Source: Bryobacteraceae bacterium (GTDB lineage: Bacteria; Acidobacteriota; Terriglobia; Bryobacterales; Bryobacteraceae). From it: DNA of 64,000 nt. The translations under genes were made by a program, and so were the position numbers. The stretch covers positions 3,976,001 through 4,040,000 of the forward strand of contig BPGD01000001.1 in assembly GCA_026002855.1 (NCBI GenBank), in the 5' to 3' direction. Positions 1-7,990 of this stretch are shown here, piece after piece. The stretch's first letter is position 1. Each line of letters opens with the position of its first letter. The notes below the pieces were generated by a model. It had not been told where the DNA came from and did no database searches. It saw nothing but the letters and a program-made list of their open reading frames with translations.

Positions 1-1250
1 AAGGCATGCGGGGCGACTTCGACGGTCATGTCGCGGTAGGTGAGTTCGCCGAAGTAGTCCAGCGGGAAGGGGAAGACGGGCGTCTCCACGCGCTGCTGGA
101 CGACATAGGGGTGCCGCAGGGCGAGCCGCACGGCGCGTTCCCAGGTGGCATCGTCGACCAGCGCGCCGTCGGTCGAGTGGAGCTCGCTCGAGTCCTCGTT
201 CGGCCGCAGCACGAGCTGGCTGCGGTTCTTCAAAATGAAGTCGATCAGGTCGACGGTTTCGCCCTGCCAGGTGGTCTTTCCCTGGGCCACCAGGCGCGTG
301 GGCGGGATGGTTTCGCGGATCGCCTTGCGCTCGGCGGCCGGGAACGAGCCGGTGACCGTTTCGTCGGTGAGCAGGGCGAACAGGGCGCGCTTGCGCATGA
401 CTTCCGCGCGGAAGCTGTTCACCAGACAGACGCGGCGCTCGCGGCAGGCGCGCAGCAGCGGATGAGCGAGGTCGTAGCGGGTGAGCAGATCCTGGGCGCG
501 GACGCCGCGCAGGATCATGTCGATGTGGAAATCGCCGCGGCGCAGCAGGCCGCCCTGATATTCGAGCTCGTCGGGCGAAACGATTTCGGCGAGGAAACCC
601 TGGGAGCGGAGAAAGTCGGCCAGCAAGGCGTCTTCCCGGGAGTCCGCCGTAGCTACGCCGCTGGGGAAGGTGAGGATGGCGACGTTGGGCCTGCCCTTGC
701 CACCGAAATCTTTCCAGGCCTTCAGCAGGCTACTGACAAGCGGTTTGACGCCCGGGGGACGCGAGATGCGGTGGCGTTTGCGGAATTCCTTCATCGGCGC
801 CGTTTCCAGGAACGCCTCTGCGAGCAGTTCGCTGAAGACGGCTCCCCGCGGCAGGTCGGCGCGGGGCGCGGCGAGGTGGAGGTGACCGTTGACGACGGAC
901 GCCTCCAGCAGCGACGCGACCGCCGGAATCGAATAGCCGGGGTCGAGCGAAACGAGCATCCGCTCGCCCGGCAGCAGCCCGAGACGGGCCATCAGCGCGG
1001 GCTCGCGCAGGGCCAGGTCCCGCACGCGGCAGATAGCGCTGGAAAGCGCCTCGGCGGCTGCGGCGAGGGTGTCATACTGGCGCCGGGTGATGAAGTGCGG
1101 CCGCAGGATGGGCGAAAGGGGGCGGCCGTTGGCCGTCAGGCCGCGGCGTTCGAGCTGCGCGTGCAGCTCGCTGATCCACGGAGAGCCGACTTTGGCGAAA
1201 TCTTCCAGAATGCGGTGGTAGCGGGCAATGGCCTCGCTGAGCAGCGTCAT
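1..1250 (-). CDS. Circularly permuted ATP-grasp / glutathionylspermidine-synthase-like protein (3' end beyond window)
   Basis: The reading frame starts at the ATG read from 1250 and runs off the left edge, so about 416 residues are visible. The order of motifs fits the circularly permuted ATP-grasp group: a segment VNSFRAEVMRKRALFALLTD near residue 245, then FPAAERKAIRETIP, then a strand LVLRPNEDSS that would carry the nucleotide-binding lysine/arginine. Family members form amide bonds with ATP, often in peptide or spermidine conjugates; the substrate here cannot be read. A -10-like GATACT lies about 20 nt upstream of the start. A 448-residue plus-strand frame covers the same bases in the antisense codon register; it has the composition of a shadow and was rejected. 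The family call is fairly safe, the function is not. Confidence 0.6.
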   Translation of the reverse strand, partial: MTLLSEAIARYHRILEDFAKVGSPWISELHAQLERRGLTANGRPLSPILRPHFITRRQYDTLAAAAEALSSAICRVRDLALREPALMARLGLLPGERMLVSLDPGYSIPAVASLLEASVVNGHLHLAAPRADLPRGAVFSELLAEAFLETAPMKEFRKRHRISRPPGVKPLVSSLLKAWKDFGGKGRPNVAILTFPSGVATADSREDALLADFLRSQGFLAEIVSPDELEYQGGLLRRGDFHIDMILRGVRAQDLLTRYDLAHPLLRACRERRVCLVNSFRAEVMRKRALFALLTDETVTGSFPAAERKAIRETIPPTRLVAQGKTTWQGETVDLIDFILKNRSQLVLRPNEDSSELHSTDGALVDDATWERAVRLALRHPYVVQQRVETPVFPFPLDYFGELTYRDMTVEVAPHA

Positions 1251-1835
1251 GGCGGATGGTTTCAATTCCAGTATCTCACAGTGCGGGAAAGAAAGAAAGG
1301 CTACTACAGGATTAGTTCCGCGAAATGGGACGGACAAGGGCTTGATGTTTGATTCAGTTACAAATTCCAGTAGAGCGGTCTCCCTTCATTAGGCGAACTT
1401 CTGGAAGGTGCTGGCCAAGTTGAGAAATGTCACTTTCGTCACCCGACGTTGGGGTGCCCGCCCCGGTTCCGGGGCCCGAACCTGGGGCGTCCCTGCCCGG
1501 GAAGGCGAAGAGGGCAGAGGATTTTCGTTGCCACAACCAAATCCCCCGTGCGATGAGGTAAAATGAGGACCAAAGCGGTTCCCCGCGCGGCGGTGGAAGC
1601 CATTCGGAACCACAGCCGCCCGAACAGGAACCCTCCGGCTGGGGGGTACTCTCCTCCGACCCCCAGCCGGCCGCCTTGTCCACCCCGTGGCACATCCCAG
1701 CAGCCACGACGAATGACGAACAGGGGGAGCCTTCCGGCATAGGGTGTCTTCCCGAGTTGCGGATTCTTTGGATCTCCTCCGCATCAGAGGAGTGACCGAC
1801 AAAGACCCCATGAACCTGCCGGACGTCAGCTGGGG

Positions 1836-1848
1836 TGAAAATCGCCAC
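1836..1848 (+). mobile_element. Possible IS21-family end relic
   Basis: The 13-mer TGAAAATCGCCAC recurs with one change at 35941-35953 (TGAAAATTGCCAC), also in an intergenic region. IS21-family ends carry repeated GTGAAAATnGnCCAC-type boxes next to a TGTCAGC-like tip; here GACGTCAGC precedes the box. No transposase fragment is seen nearby, so this is at most an end remnant. Confidence 0.3.
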
Positions 1849-1885
1849 GGTCCGTGGCGACAGCGCTGTGGCCGCTTGTTCCCGG

Positions 1886-1937
1886 AGCGCTTCGCTCTGC
1901 TTCACTAGCGGCTCAGAAGCGCGAGCGAAGCGGTTGC
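1886..1937 (+). repeat. Dispersed intergenic repeat, copy 1
   Basis: The segment aligns by eye with 35132-35180. Both run AGCGC, a TTCGCTCTGC/TTGCGCTGC block, TCAC, then GCGGCTCA(G/A)AA. The exact 11-mer GCGGCTCAGAA is also at 47472-47482, and its complement is at 35966-35976. All copies are outside genes. Confidence 0.45.
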
Positions 1938-1963
1938 TTCGATTGCGGGGCGGTGGAATTGCC

Positions 1964-2896
1964 TCAGGCCGACGGACGGGCGGTGGAGGAGTACTTTCCG
2001 GCGAAGTTTTCCCACCACGGCTCAAACCAGCGGCGCAGCGCTTCGGCCTGCTGCTGACGGCGTGGTGAGAGAGGAACGGCCGGCAGGCAGCGGCAGAGGC
2101 CGCGGACGCCCGCCAGCACCTCGAGGCCGATGGGGGCAGGCAGGGAGTCGATCCAGGCGACCGCTTCGGCCAGCAGCCGCCCGAGCTCATCCAGGGCCTC
2201 GCTGTCGCCGCGCTGCCCCGCGTCCCAGATGGCGGTGATGAGTTCCGGCACGACGCAGGCGACGCCGGAGATGACGCCATCACAGAGCCCTCGGCGGATG
2301 GCGTCCACGAGAACGTTGTCATTGCCGACGAAGCGGTGCGAATTCAGCGAAGGATCCGCCGTCAACTGTTCCAGCAGATCCAGCCGCCCACTGCTGTCCT
2401 TAACGCCCACAATTTGGGGGCAGGCACGGATGAGCTTTTCCGCCGTGTCGGGATGGACGTCCGAAACAAAGGCCGGCAGGCGATAGATGAGAATGGGCCG
2501 CCCGACCGCAGCGGCCGCGGCCTGGTAGAATGCCTCGATGTCTTCGACGGCGTAATAGAAGAAATGCGGGGGCGGAATCAGGTGCGCTTCGGCGCCGGCT
2601 GCTTCCGCCTCCGCGGCAAGCCGAACGGTGAGATCCGTACTGGCTGAGCCTGCCCCGGCAATGACAGGACAGCGCGCAGGGGCGGCGCGCCGGGCCACGG
2701 CGACGGCAGTGCGTCTCTCCTCCACCGACGCCCGGGCATATTCGCCCGTAGCGCCGTTAACGCACACGCCGTCGATGCCGTGCCGCGACAGGAAGTCCAC
2801 CAGATGCCCGAAATCGTCCCATCGGGGGCGTCCCTCCTCATCGCGCGGCAAAAGCACAGCAGCGATCACGCCACCGAGGGCAGGATTCCGGGACAT
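1964..2896 (-). CDS. Dihydrodipicolinate synthase / N-acetylneuraminate lyase family aldolase
   Basis: This is a 310-residue TIM-barrel class I aldolase of the DapA/NanA superfamily. The GxTGE loop is seen as NGATGEYARA near residue 50. The Schiff-base lysine is K166 in VGVKDSSG, and a tyrosine at 138 lies in YRLP where most members have YNxP. The length is normal. Such enzymes cleave or form 2-oxo acids by a pyruvate imine; the altered Y-motif and the context argue against the housekeeping lysine enzyme. It is divergent from the IclR regulator at 2968, with 71 bp between them, which is the usual layout for a catabolic aldolase and its regulator. Substrate unknown. Confidence 0.85.
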   Translation of the reverse strand: MSRNPALGGVIAAVLLPRDEEGRPRWDDFGHLVDFLSRHGIDGVCVNGATGEYARASVEERRTAVAVARRAAPARCPVIAGAGSASTDLTVRLAAEAEAAGAEAHLIPPPHFFYYAVEDIEAFYQAAAAAVGRPILIYRLPAFVSDVHPDTAEKLIRACPQIVGVKDSSGRLDLLEQLTADPSLNSHRFVGNDNVLVDAIRRGLCDGVISGVACVVPELITAIWDAGQRGDSEALDELGRLLAEAVAWIDSLPAPIGLEVLAGVRGLCRCLPAVPLSPRRQQQAEALRRWFEPWWENFAGKYSSTARPSA

Positions 2897-2967
2897 AATG
2901 GTGTACTCCGCCTCCGGAACGCCGGCGAACAGGTTGGCGAACCGGAAGCATCATACTTAGATGGTAG

Positions 2968-3795
2968 ATGACAATGCTGAGCCAGTCAAATAAAAAAGCG
3001 AAACGGCGTTCTGCGAAAGCGGCGCAGCGGGCCATCGGCACGCCAGCGTCGCGGTCGCTGGCCAAGGGACTGATGATTGTCGAGGCGCTGGCCTCGCGCG
3101 AAGAGTCGATGCCGCTGAAGGACATCGCGGCGCTGATCGGGCTGGGCAAGGCGAGCACGCTGCGTCTGCTGCGCACGCTGGAAGGGCTCGGCTACATTCG
3201 GCGCGACGAGCATGACAGTTATTACTGCGAGCGCGTCTGGCCGACCATGAAGCAGCAGATGAGGCTCACCGCGCTGCGGCAGTGCGCGCAGCCGGTGCTG
3301 GCGCAGCTCAATGCGGAACTTGGCGAGACGGTGGCGCTGGCATTTCTGTTCGACGATGTAATCCGCGTGGTGGACGTGATCGAGAGCACGCACCACATCC
3401 GGATGTCGAATTACAAGGGGGGCATTCTCCAGCCGTATGCCTCTTCGCTCGGCAAGTCGATCACCGCGTTTCAGACGCCCGAGGTGGCCCAGCGGCTGTT
3501 GTACACCTACGGGATTTTCGCGCTGACGCCGAACACGCTCACCGATTTCCGCGCCATCCAGGACGATCTGGCGGCGGTGCGGGAGCGCGGCTATGCGTGG
3601 GACCGGGAAGAGACGGTGCTTGGTGGCATCTGCTGCGGCGCGCCGATCGTGATGCCCGGCGGCGAGGTGTTCGCCGCCGTCAGCATGTCCATGCCGAAGG
3701 CGCGGTTCAGCAAGCAGATCGAGGAGGTGCTGCCGCAGATGATGAAGGACCACGCCGCCGAAATCGCCGCGGCGCTCAGCAAGGTGCTGCCATGA
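2968..3795 (+). CDS. IclR-family transcriptional regulator
   Basis: The 275-residue protein has an N-terminal winged helix-turn-helix at about residues 28-90 (KGLMIVEAL, LKDIAALIGLGKASTLRLLRTL) and a C-terminal IclR effector domain (SSLGKSITAF, GGICCGAPIV). A lysine/arginine-rich tail of about 25 residues precedes the helix-turn-helix. Start is ATG 2968; ATG 2974 is an alternative. A -10-like CATACT at 2952-2957 lies only 10 nt before the start, so the 5' UTR would be nearly absent. It is divergent from the DapA-like gene and overlaps the HAD gene by 4 nt (ATGA), so it probably regulates the aldolase and is co-transcribed with the phosphatase. Confidence 0.9.
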   Translation: MTMLSQSNKKAKRRSAKAAQRAIGTPASRSLAKGLMIVEALASREESMPLKDIAALIGLGKASTLRLLRTLEGLGYIRRDEHDSYYCERVWPTMKQQMRLTALRQCAQPVLAQLNAELGETVALAFLFDDVIRVVDVIESTHHIRMSNYKGGILQPYASSLGKSITAFQTPEVAQRLLYTYGIFALTPNTLTDFRAIQDDLAAVRERGYAWDREETVLGGICCGAPIVMPGGEVFAAVSMSMPKARFSKQIEEVLPQMMKDHAAEIAAALSKVLP

Positions 3796-4613
3796 ACACG
3801 GCCGCAGCATCGGTGGAAGTCCTCACCGGGGCGCGCGCGGACCGGGCCCGGGTGGCGCTGTTCGACTTCGACGGAACGCTCTCGCTGATCCGTTCGGGCT
3901 GGTTCGACGTGATGGTGCCGATGATGGTAGAGACGCTGCGGGAGCTGAACACGGGCGAAACGGAGGAAGAGCTCGAGGCGCTGGTGCGCGAATACGTCTA
4001 CCGGCTCACCGGGAAGCAGACGATTTACCAGATGATCGAGCTGGCCCGGCAGGTGGAGCTGCGCGGCGGCAGGCCCGAGGATCCGCTGGTGTACAAATAC
4101 CGGTATCTGGACCGGCTGCACGCGCGCATCCGGCACCGGCTGGAGGAGCTCGAAACCGGCGCCGCCCCGCCGGAAAAATACCTGGTGCCGGGCTCTCGCG
4201 AGCTGCTCGAGCTGCTGCGCGGCCGGGGCATGACGCTGTATCTGGCCTCCGGCACCGACCAGCAGTTCATGCGGCGCGAGGCGGACCTGCTGGGCCTGAC
4301 GCCGTATTTCAACGGCGGCGTCTTCGGGGCCCTGGACGATTACCGGAGTTTTTCGAAGAAAATCCTGATCGAAAGGATCATTGGCCGGGCCGAGTGTTCC
4401 GGAGATGAAATCCTGGCTTTTGGCGACGGATACGTGGAAATCGAAAACGTGAAGGCGGTGGGCGGCGTGGCGGTGGGCGTGGCGACGGACGAACCCGAAT
4501 GCCGGCGGGTGGACGAGTGGAAGCGGCAGCGGCTGATCGCAGCCGGGGCGGATTACATTATCCCGAATTATCTCTGTCTTGACGAATTAAAGCGCTGCCT
4601 TTTCGGCGAATAG
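3792..4613 (+). CDS. HAD-superfamily hydrolase (phosphatase-like)
   Basis: The 273-residue protein carries all HAD motifs: DFDGTLS near residue 24 with the nucleophile Asp, LASGT for motif II, a lysine in the SFSKK segment for motif III, and FGDGYVEI for motif IV. An alpha-helical cap of about 110 residues separates motifs I and II. The start ATG overlaps the IclR stop as ATGA, which shows translational coupling; an in-frame extension back to 3282 lies over the IclR gene and was rejected. It is probably a phosphatase for a sugar or sugar-acid phosphate in the same pathway as the DapA-like aldolase; that link is inferred from gene order only. Confidence 0.85.
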   Translation: MNTAAASVEVLTGARADRARVALFDFDGTLSLIRSGWFDVMVPMMVETLRELNTGETEEELEALVREYVYRLTGKQTIYQMIELARQVELRGGRPEDPLVYKYRYLDRLHARIRHRLEELETGAAPPEKYLVPGSRELLELLRGRGMTLYLASGTDQQFMRREADLLGLTPYFNGGVFGALDDYRSFSKKILIERIIGRAECSGDEILAFGDGYVEIENVKAVGGVAVGVATDEPECRRVDEWKRQRLIAAGADYIIPNYLCLDELKRCLFGE

Positions 4614-4622
4614 CTACTGAAA

Positions 4623-5720
4623 TCATTCCGAATTTTCCCGGCGCAGAAAGCGCTTTTCGATGATTTCGCGCCGGACGAACGCAGGCGAGCGGAAGGCAAG
4701 GCGGGCGGCGATCCGCTCGATCCATGAGGGGCCGCGCCAGCCGCCGCCGCGTGGGCCGAGTTCGCGCTCGAGGGCGCGGGCGTAGGCGGGCCCGTCGAGT
4801 TTTTCCGGCCGCAGGCCGGCCTCGAGCACCGTCTCGGCGGCGAGTCGGCCGGAGATGATGGCAGGGAGGATGCCCTCGCCGCTTGCGTCGTGGGCCAGGC
4901 CGGCCGAGTCGCCCGCCAGCAGCACTCCTTCCGCATAGAGCGGGCGGCCGGCAGCAGCGCGAAGGAGATAGGCGTGGCCGCACATTTTCGGCTCGCGGCC
5001 GTCGGGGAGTACCCCTGTGCTGCGCAGAACACGCAGATACTGCTGCAACGCCGGCTTCAGACGCTCCTGGCGGAGCGTGCCGAAGCCAACGTTCAGCCAC
5101 CGACCCTTGCGGACGCACCAGCCGTAACCGGCGAGGTCGGGCGCGAAGGCCAGATCCACCGCGCCGGGGGGCAGGGGGCAGCGCGCGGCCTCTGCCTCCG
5201 ACATTTCAAATTCGGCCTCCTGGGCGACCACGGCCGCCTCCTGGGCGGGCCTGGCGCCGAGCATTCTGGCGACCGGGCAGAAGTGACCGCCGGCGCCGAT
5301 CAGCACGGGCGCCTCCCACTCGCCGTTGACGATCCAGCGGCTGCCGAAACGCTCAATGGACTCCACCGGCGTGCCCGAGCGCACCCGCGCGCCGGCGCGG
5401 TTCAGCAGGAACGTGTCGAACTCGCACCGGCGGATGGCATGGCTGACAGGGCGCGGATATTCGACCTCCACGGGCGAGCCGCTGAGCAGCGAGACGCGGA
5501 AGAGCTCGATGGACTCGATGACGCCGTGGCGGGAGTATTCATCGGGGTTCAGGCCGAGCCTGGCGATCACTTCCGGCGTGATCCAGCCGGCGCAGGGCTT
5601 GTCGCGCGGAAACAGCGCCCGGTCCAGCACGACCACGTCCATGCCGGCCCGCACAAGCGTGGCAGCGCAGGTGGAGCCCGCCGGTCCGCCGCCCACGATG
5701 ATGACGTCGCAGGCCGGCAT
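4623..5720 (-). CDS. FAD-dependent oxidoreductase, geranylgeranyl-reductase family
   Basis: The 365-residue protein opens with the Rossmann dinucleotide site DVIIVGGGPAGSTCAATL and has the family's PCAGWITPEV segment near residue 43. The second FAD contact is GVLLAGDSAGLAHDASGEGI near residue 270. Family members reduce isoprenoid chains or hydroxylate aromatic rings. It lies 3 bp downstream of a cyclopropane-fatty-acid-synthase-like gene on the same strand, so the pair probably modifies lipid or isoprenoid acyl chains in the membrane. The stop is 9 bp from the converging HAD gene. The substrate is not determinable from sequence. Confidence 0.8.
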   Translation of the reverse strand: MPACDVIIVGGGPAGSTCAATLVRAGMDVVVLDRALFPRDKPCAGWITPEVIARLGLNPDEYSRHGVIESIELFRVSLLSGSPVEVEYPRPVSHAIRRCEFDTFLLNRAGARVRSGTPVESIERFGSRWIVNGEWEAPVLIGAGGHFCPVARMLGARPAQEAAVVAQEAEFEMSEAEAARCPLPPGAVDLAFAPDLAGYGWCVRKGRWLNVGFGTLRQERLKPALQQYLRVLRSTGVLPDGREPKMCGHAYLLRAAAGRPLYAEGVLLAGDSAGLAHDASGEGILPAIISGRLAAETVLEAGLRPEKLDGPAYARALERELGPRGGGWRGPSWIERIAARLAFRSPAFVRREIIEKRFLRRENSE

Positions 5721-5723
5721 GGG

Positions 5724-6950
5724 TCAGGCCGCGGCGCGGCTCTCCTCCTGCCACGCCCTCTCGCGGGTCCACAGCCTCTTCGTGCAGCGCGCGCCGGCGA
5801 ACAACACCTGGTAGAGTTCGAGCGAGCCGGTGCGGAAGGCCGCCTCGGACCCGGCCAGGTAGAGCCGCCAGGCGCGGGCGAACTCCTCGCCGAACATCGA
5901 GCACACCTGCGGGTAGGCGGCCTCATAACGCTCGCGCCAGCACTGGAGCGTGCGCGCGTAATGCGGCCGCAGGTTCTCGATGTCCATCACGCGGTAATTG
6001 CCCGTTTCCAGCAGCGGCAACGCCTCGCTCAGCGCGGGGGCGTAGGCGCCCGGGAAAATGCGGCGGCGGATCCACGGGCTCAGCGGCGCGGGCCGCGTCC
6101 GGCCGATGAAGTGAAGCAGGCCACGGCCGCTGTCGCCGATGGAGCGGCGGATCACGTCGCGCAGGTCGTTGTAATGGTCCTTGCCGACGTGCTCGAGCAT
6201 GCCGATGGAGACGAAGGCATCGTAGACGCCGGTGATGTTGCGGTAGTCGTCAAGCACGAATTCCACCTGTCCTTCCAGGCCGAGCTCGCTGGCGCGGCGG
6301 CGCGCCCAGGCGATCTGCTCTTCGCTGATGTTGAAGGCGCGGACGCGGCAGCCGTGGACGCGAGCGATGTAGAGCGCAAACGAGCCCCACCCGCAGCCGG
6401 CCTCGACGACGCGCTCGCCCGCCTCGAGTGCAAGCTTGCGGGCGACGCGTTCCATCTTCGCCACCTGCGCCTCCTCGAGCGTCGCGCTGTCATGGGGGAA
6501 GAAGGCGCAGGTATAGACCATTTCGCGGTCCAGCCAGAGCTGATAAAAATCGTTGCCGCGGTCGTAGTGGTGATGGATGTGCCGGCGGGCGGCCCGCAGC
6601 GTGCGGCGCTGGGTCCAGTCGAGGTAACGGGACGCGGCCCGCGACAGCCAGCCGCCGGCGGGCAGCGCTTCGCGGCGGCGGTGGACTTCCGCGCAGAATT
6701 CTTCGAGCGGACCGTCGACGTCGATCTCGCCGCGGGCGTAGCCGTCGCCGAAGCCGATCTCCGGCTCGAGCAGCAGCGCCCACAGGGCGCTCCAGCGGCG
6801 GATGTGCAGGGTGAAACGGGCGTCGCCGCTCTGGGGCCGGGCCGAGACCCCGTTGGGCAGGACAAGGCTTACAGGCGGATCCCCCGCAGCCTCCAGAATC
6901 CGGCGTGCCGCGCGGCAGCCGCCCGCGGCAAGCCACTCGCGCAATGCCAT
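5724..6950 (-). CDS. cfa: Cyclopropane-fatty-acyl-phospholipid synthase family methyltransferase
   Basis: The protein has an N-terminal substrate domain of about 110 residues and a SAM-dependent methyltransferase domain with motif I VVEAGCGWGSFALYIA, preceded by HHHYDRGNDFY, typical of the CFA/mycolic-acid methyltransferase family. It adds a methylene bridge from SAM across an acyl double bond. Start was set at the ATG read from 6950, because GGAGGTGA ends 7-8 nt before it; an in-frame start 14 codons further upstream has no such signal. The resulting 408 residues is a normal length. The FAD reductase follows after 3 bp, suggesting joint lipid modification. Confidence 0.9.
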   Translation of the reverse strand: MALREWLAAGGCRAARRILEAAGDPPVSLVLPNGVSARPQSGDARFTLHIRRWSALWALLLEPEIGFGDGYARGEIDVDGPLEEFCAEVHRRREALPAGGWLSRAASRYLDWTQRRTLRAARRHIHHHYDRGNDFYQLWLDREMVYTCAFFPHDSATLEEAQVAKMERVARKLALEAGERVVEAGCGWGSFALYIARVHGCRVRAFNISEEQIAWARRRASELGLEGQVEFVLDDYRNITGVYDAFVSIGMLEHVGKDHYNDLRDVIRRSIGDSGRGLLHFIGRTRPAPLSPWIRRRIFPGAYAPALSEALPLLETGNYRVMDIENLRPHYARTLQCWRERYEAAYPQVCSMFGEEFARAWRLYLAGSEAAFRTGSLELYQVLFAGARCTKRLWTRERAWQEESRAAA

Positions 6951-7035
6951 GGGTTGGTCACCTCCAGCAAACCCTGCTTCCATCACTATCACCCATCAGG
7001 ATGAAATTCCAGCCCTTCGCCGGCCTGATGGCGGC

Positions 7036-7041
7036 TATACT
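7036..7041 (+). promoter_or_regulatory. -10 hexamer TATACT, near-leaderless start
   Basis: TATACT is separated from ATG 7049 by 7 nt, so transcription would begin at or next to the start codon. No Shine-Dalgarno sequence precedes that ATG. Confidence 0.45.
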
Positions 7042-7048
7042 GGCACCA

Positions 7049-7990
7049 ATGAATGAAACGGGGATTCGGGCTCATCCGACGAGCCTGGTGGAAACTGGCG
7101 CGATCGGCGCGGGAACGGTGGTGGGCGCATTCACGCGGATTGCAGCCGGGGCGCGCGTGGGCGCGCGCTGCGACATTCGCGACCATGTGCGCGTGGAGGC
7201 CGGGGCGATGATCGGCGACGGCGTCGTTCTCCACGACGGCTGCCGCATCGCTGGCGACGTGGTTGTGGAGGATGGCGCGGTGGTGGGGCCGCACGCGGTG
7301 ACGTTTTCGGGCGCATTGCCCGGAGCTGCGGGACATGGGCCGGATCAGCCGACGCGCATCTGCCGCGGAGCGGTCGTCGGCGCCAACGCGACCCTGATGC
7401 CCGGGGTGACGGTAGGGCCGCGGGCGGTGGTGGGCGCCGGGGCGGTGGTGACGCACAACGTCCCGGCCGACGCGGTGGTGGCGGGCAATCCGGCGCGGAT
7501 CACCGGATATGCGGGCCTCCGGCCGCTCCGGGCGCCGCTGGCGCCGCCGCCGGAAGAACCGGGCGCCGTGCCCACCCGCGTTCGCGGCGTGGTTTTTCAT
7601 TACCTGCCGCTCATCGAGGACCTGCGCGGCAACCTGGCCGTCGGCGAGGCGCAGCGGCACGTGCCCTTTGAAATCCGGCGCTTTTTCGTCGTCTTCGGCG
7701 TGGAGGACCAGAAAATCCGCGGCGAGCACGCCCACCGGACGCTTCACCAGTTCCTGATCTGTGTCCACGGAAGTTGCCATTTTGTCGCTGACGACGGAGA
7801 AAACCGGGAGGAATATGTGCTGGACAGGCCCAATCTGGGTCTGTATGTCCCGCCGATGATCTGGGGTGTGCAATACAAATATTCTCCCGATGGCGTGCTT
7901 CTCGTGCTGGCCTCAGATTACTATAATCCCGAAGATTACATTCGCGATTATTCAGAATTTCTGGAACTCGTACGGGCCTCGCGGCGATGA
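7049..7990 (+). CDS. Fused left-handed-helix acyltransferase and FdtA/WxcM-type sugar ketoisomerase
   Basis: Residues 1 to about 165 are hexapeptide repeats of a left-handed beta-helix acyltransferase (repeated GAxVG/GxxVx units, PGVTVGPRAVVGAGAVV, AGNPAR end cap). Residues about 180-313 are a cupin of the FdtA/WxcM family with the diagnostic RGEHAHR and a PPMIWG segment. FdtA converts dTDP-4-oxo-6-deoxy-glucose to the 3-oxo sugar; the acyltransferase would acylate the later amino sugar. The gene overlaps the DegT/DnrJ aminotransferase by 4 nt (ATGA), giving isomerase, transaminase and acetylase in two genes. Start 7049 fits the -10 at 7036. Upstream in-frame ATGs lie within the divergent spacer. 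Confidence 0.85.
   Translation: MNETGIRAHPTSLVETGAIGAGTVVGAFTRIAAGARVGARCDIRDHVRVEAGAMIGDGVVLHDGCRIAGDVVVEDGAVVGPHAVTFSGALPGAAGHGPDQPTRICRGAVVGANATLMPGVTVGPRAVVGAGAVVTHNVPADAVVAGNPARITGYAGLRPLRAPLAPPPEEPGAVPTRVRGVVFHYLPLIEDLRGNLAVGEAQRHVPFEIRRFFVVFGVEDQKIRGEHAHRTLHQFLICVHGSCHFVADDGENREEYVLDRPNLGLYVPPMIWGVQYKYSPDGVLLVLASDYYNPEDYIRDYSEFLELVRASRR

Larger units (their letters stand above)
1251..1963. other. Gene-free stretch with repeat and IS21-like relics
   Basis: No frame here has the codon bias of the neighbours. Two pieces stand out. Bases 1836-1848 read TGAAAATCGCCAC, preceded by GACGTCAGC, which resembles the terminal repeats of IS21-family elements. Bases 1886-1937 are a copy of a dispersed intergenic repeat with the core GCGGCTCAGAA at 1908-1918. 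The rest shows nothing recognisable. Confidence 0.5.

Noticed and set aside
6-1352. 448-codon plus-strand open frame at the left edge
   Set aside because: It lies in the antisense codon register of a minus-strand gene with recognisable ATP-grasp motifs. Its product is low-complexity and matches no family.
4890-7004. 704-codon plus-strand frame
   Set aside because: It is antisense to the FAD reductase and cyclopropane synthase genes, both with clear motifs; long antisense frames are expected at this GC content.
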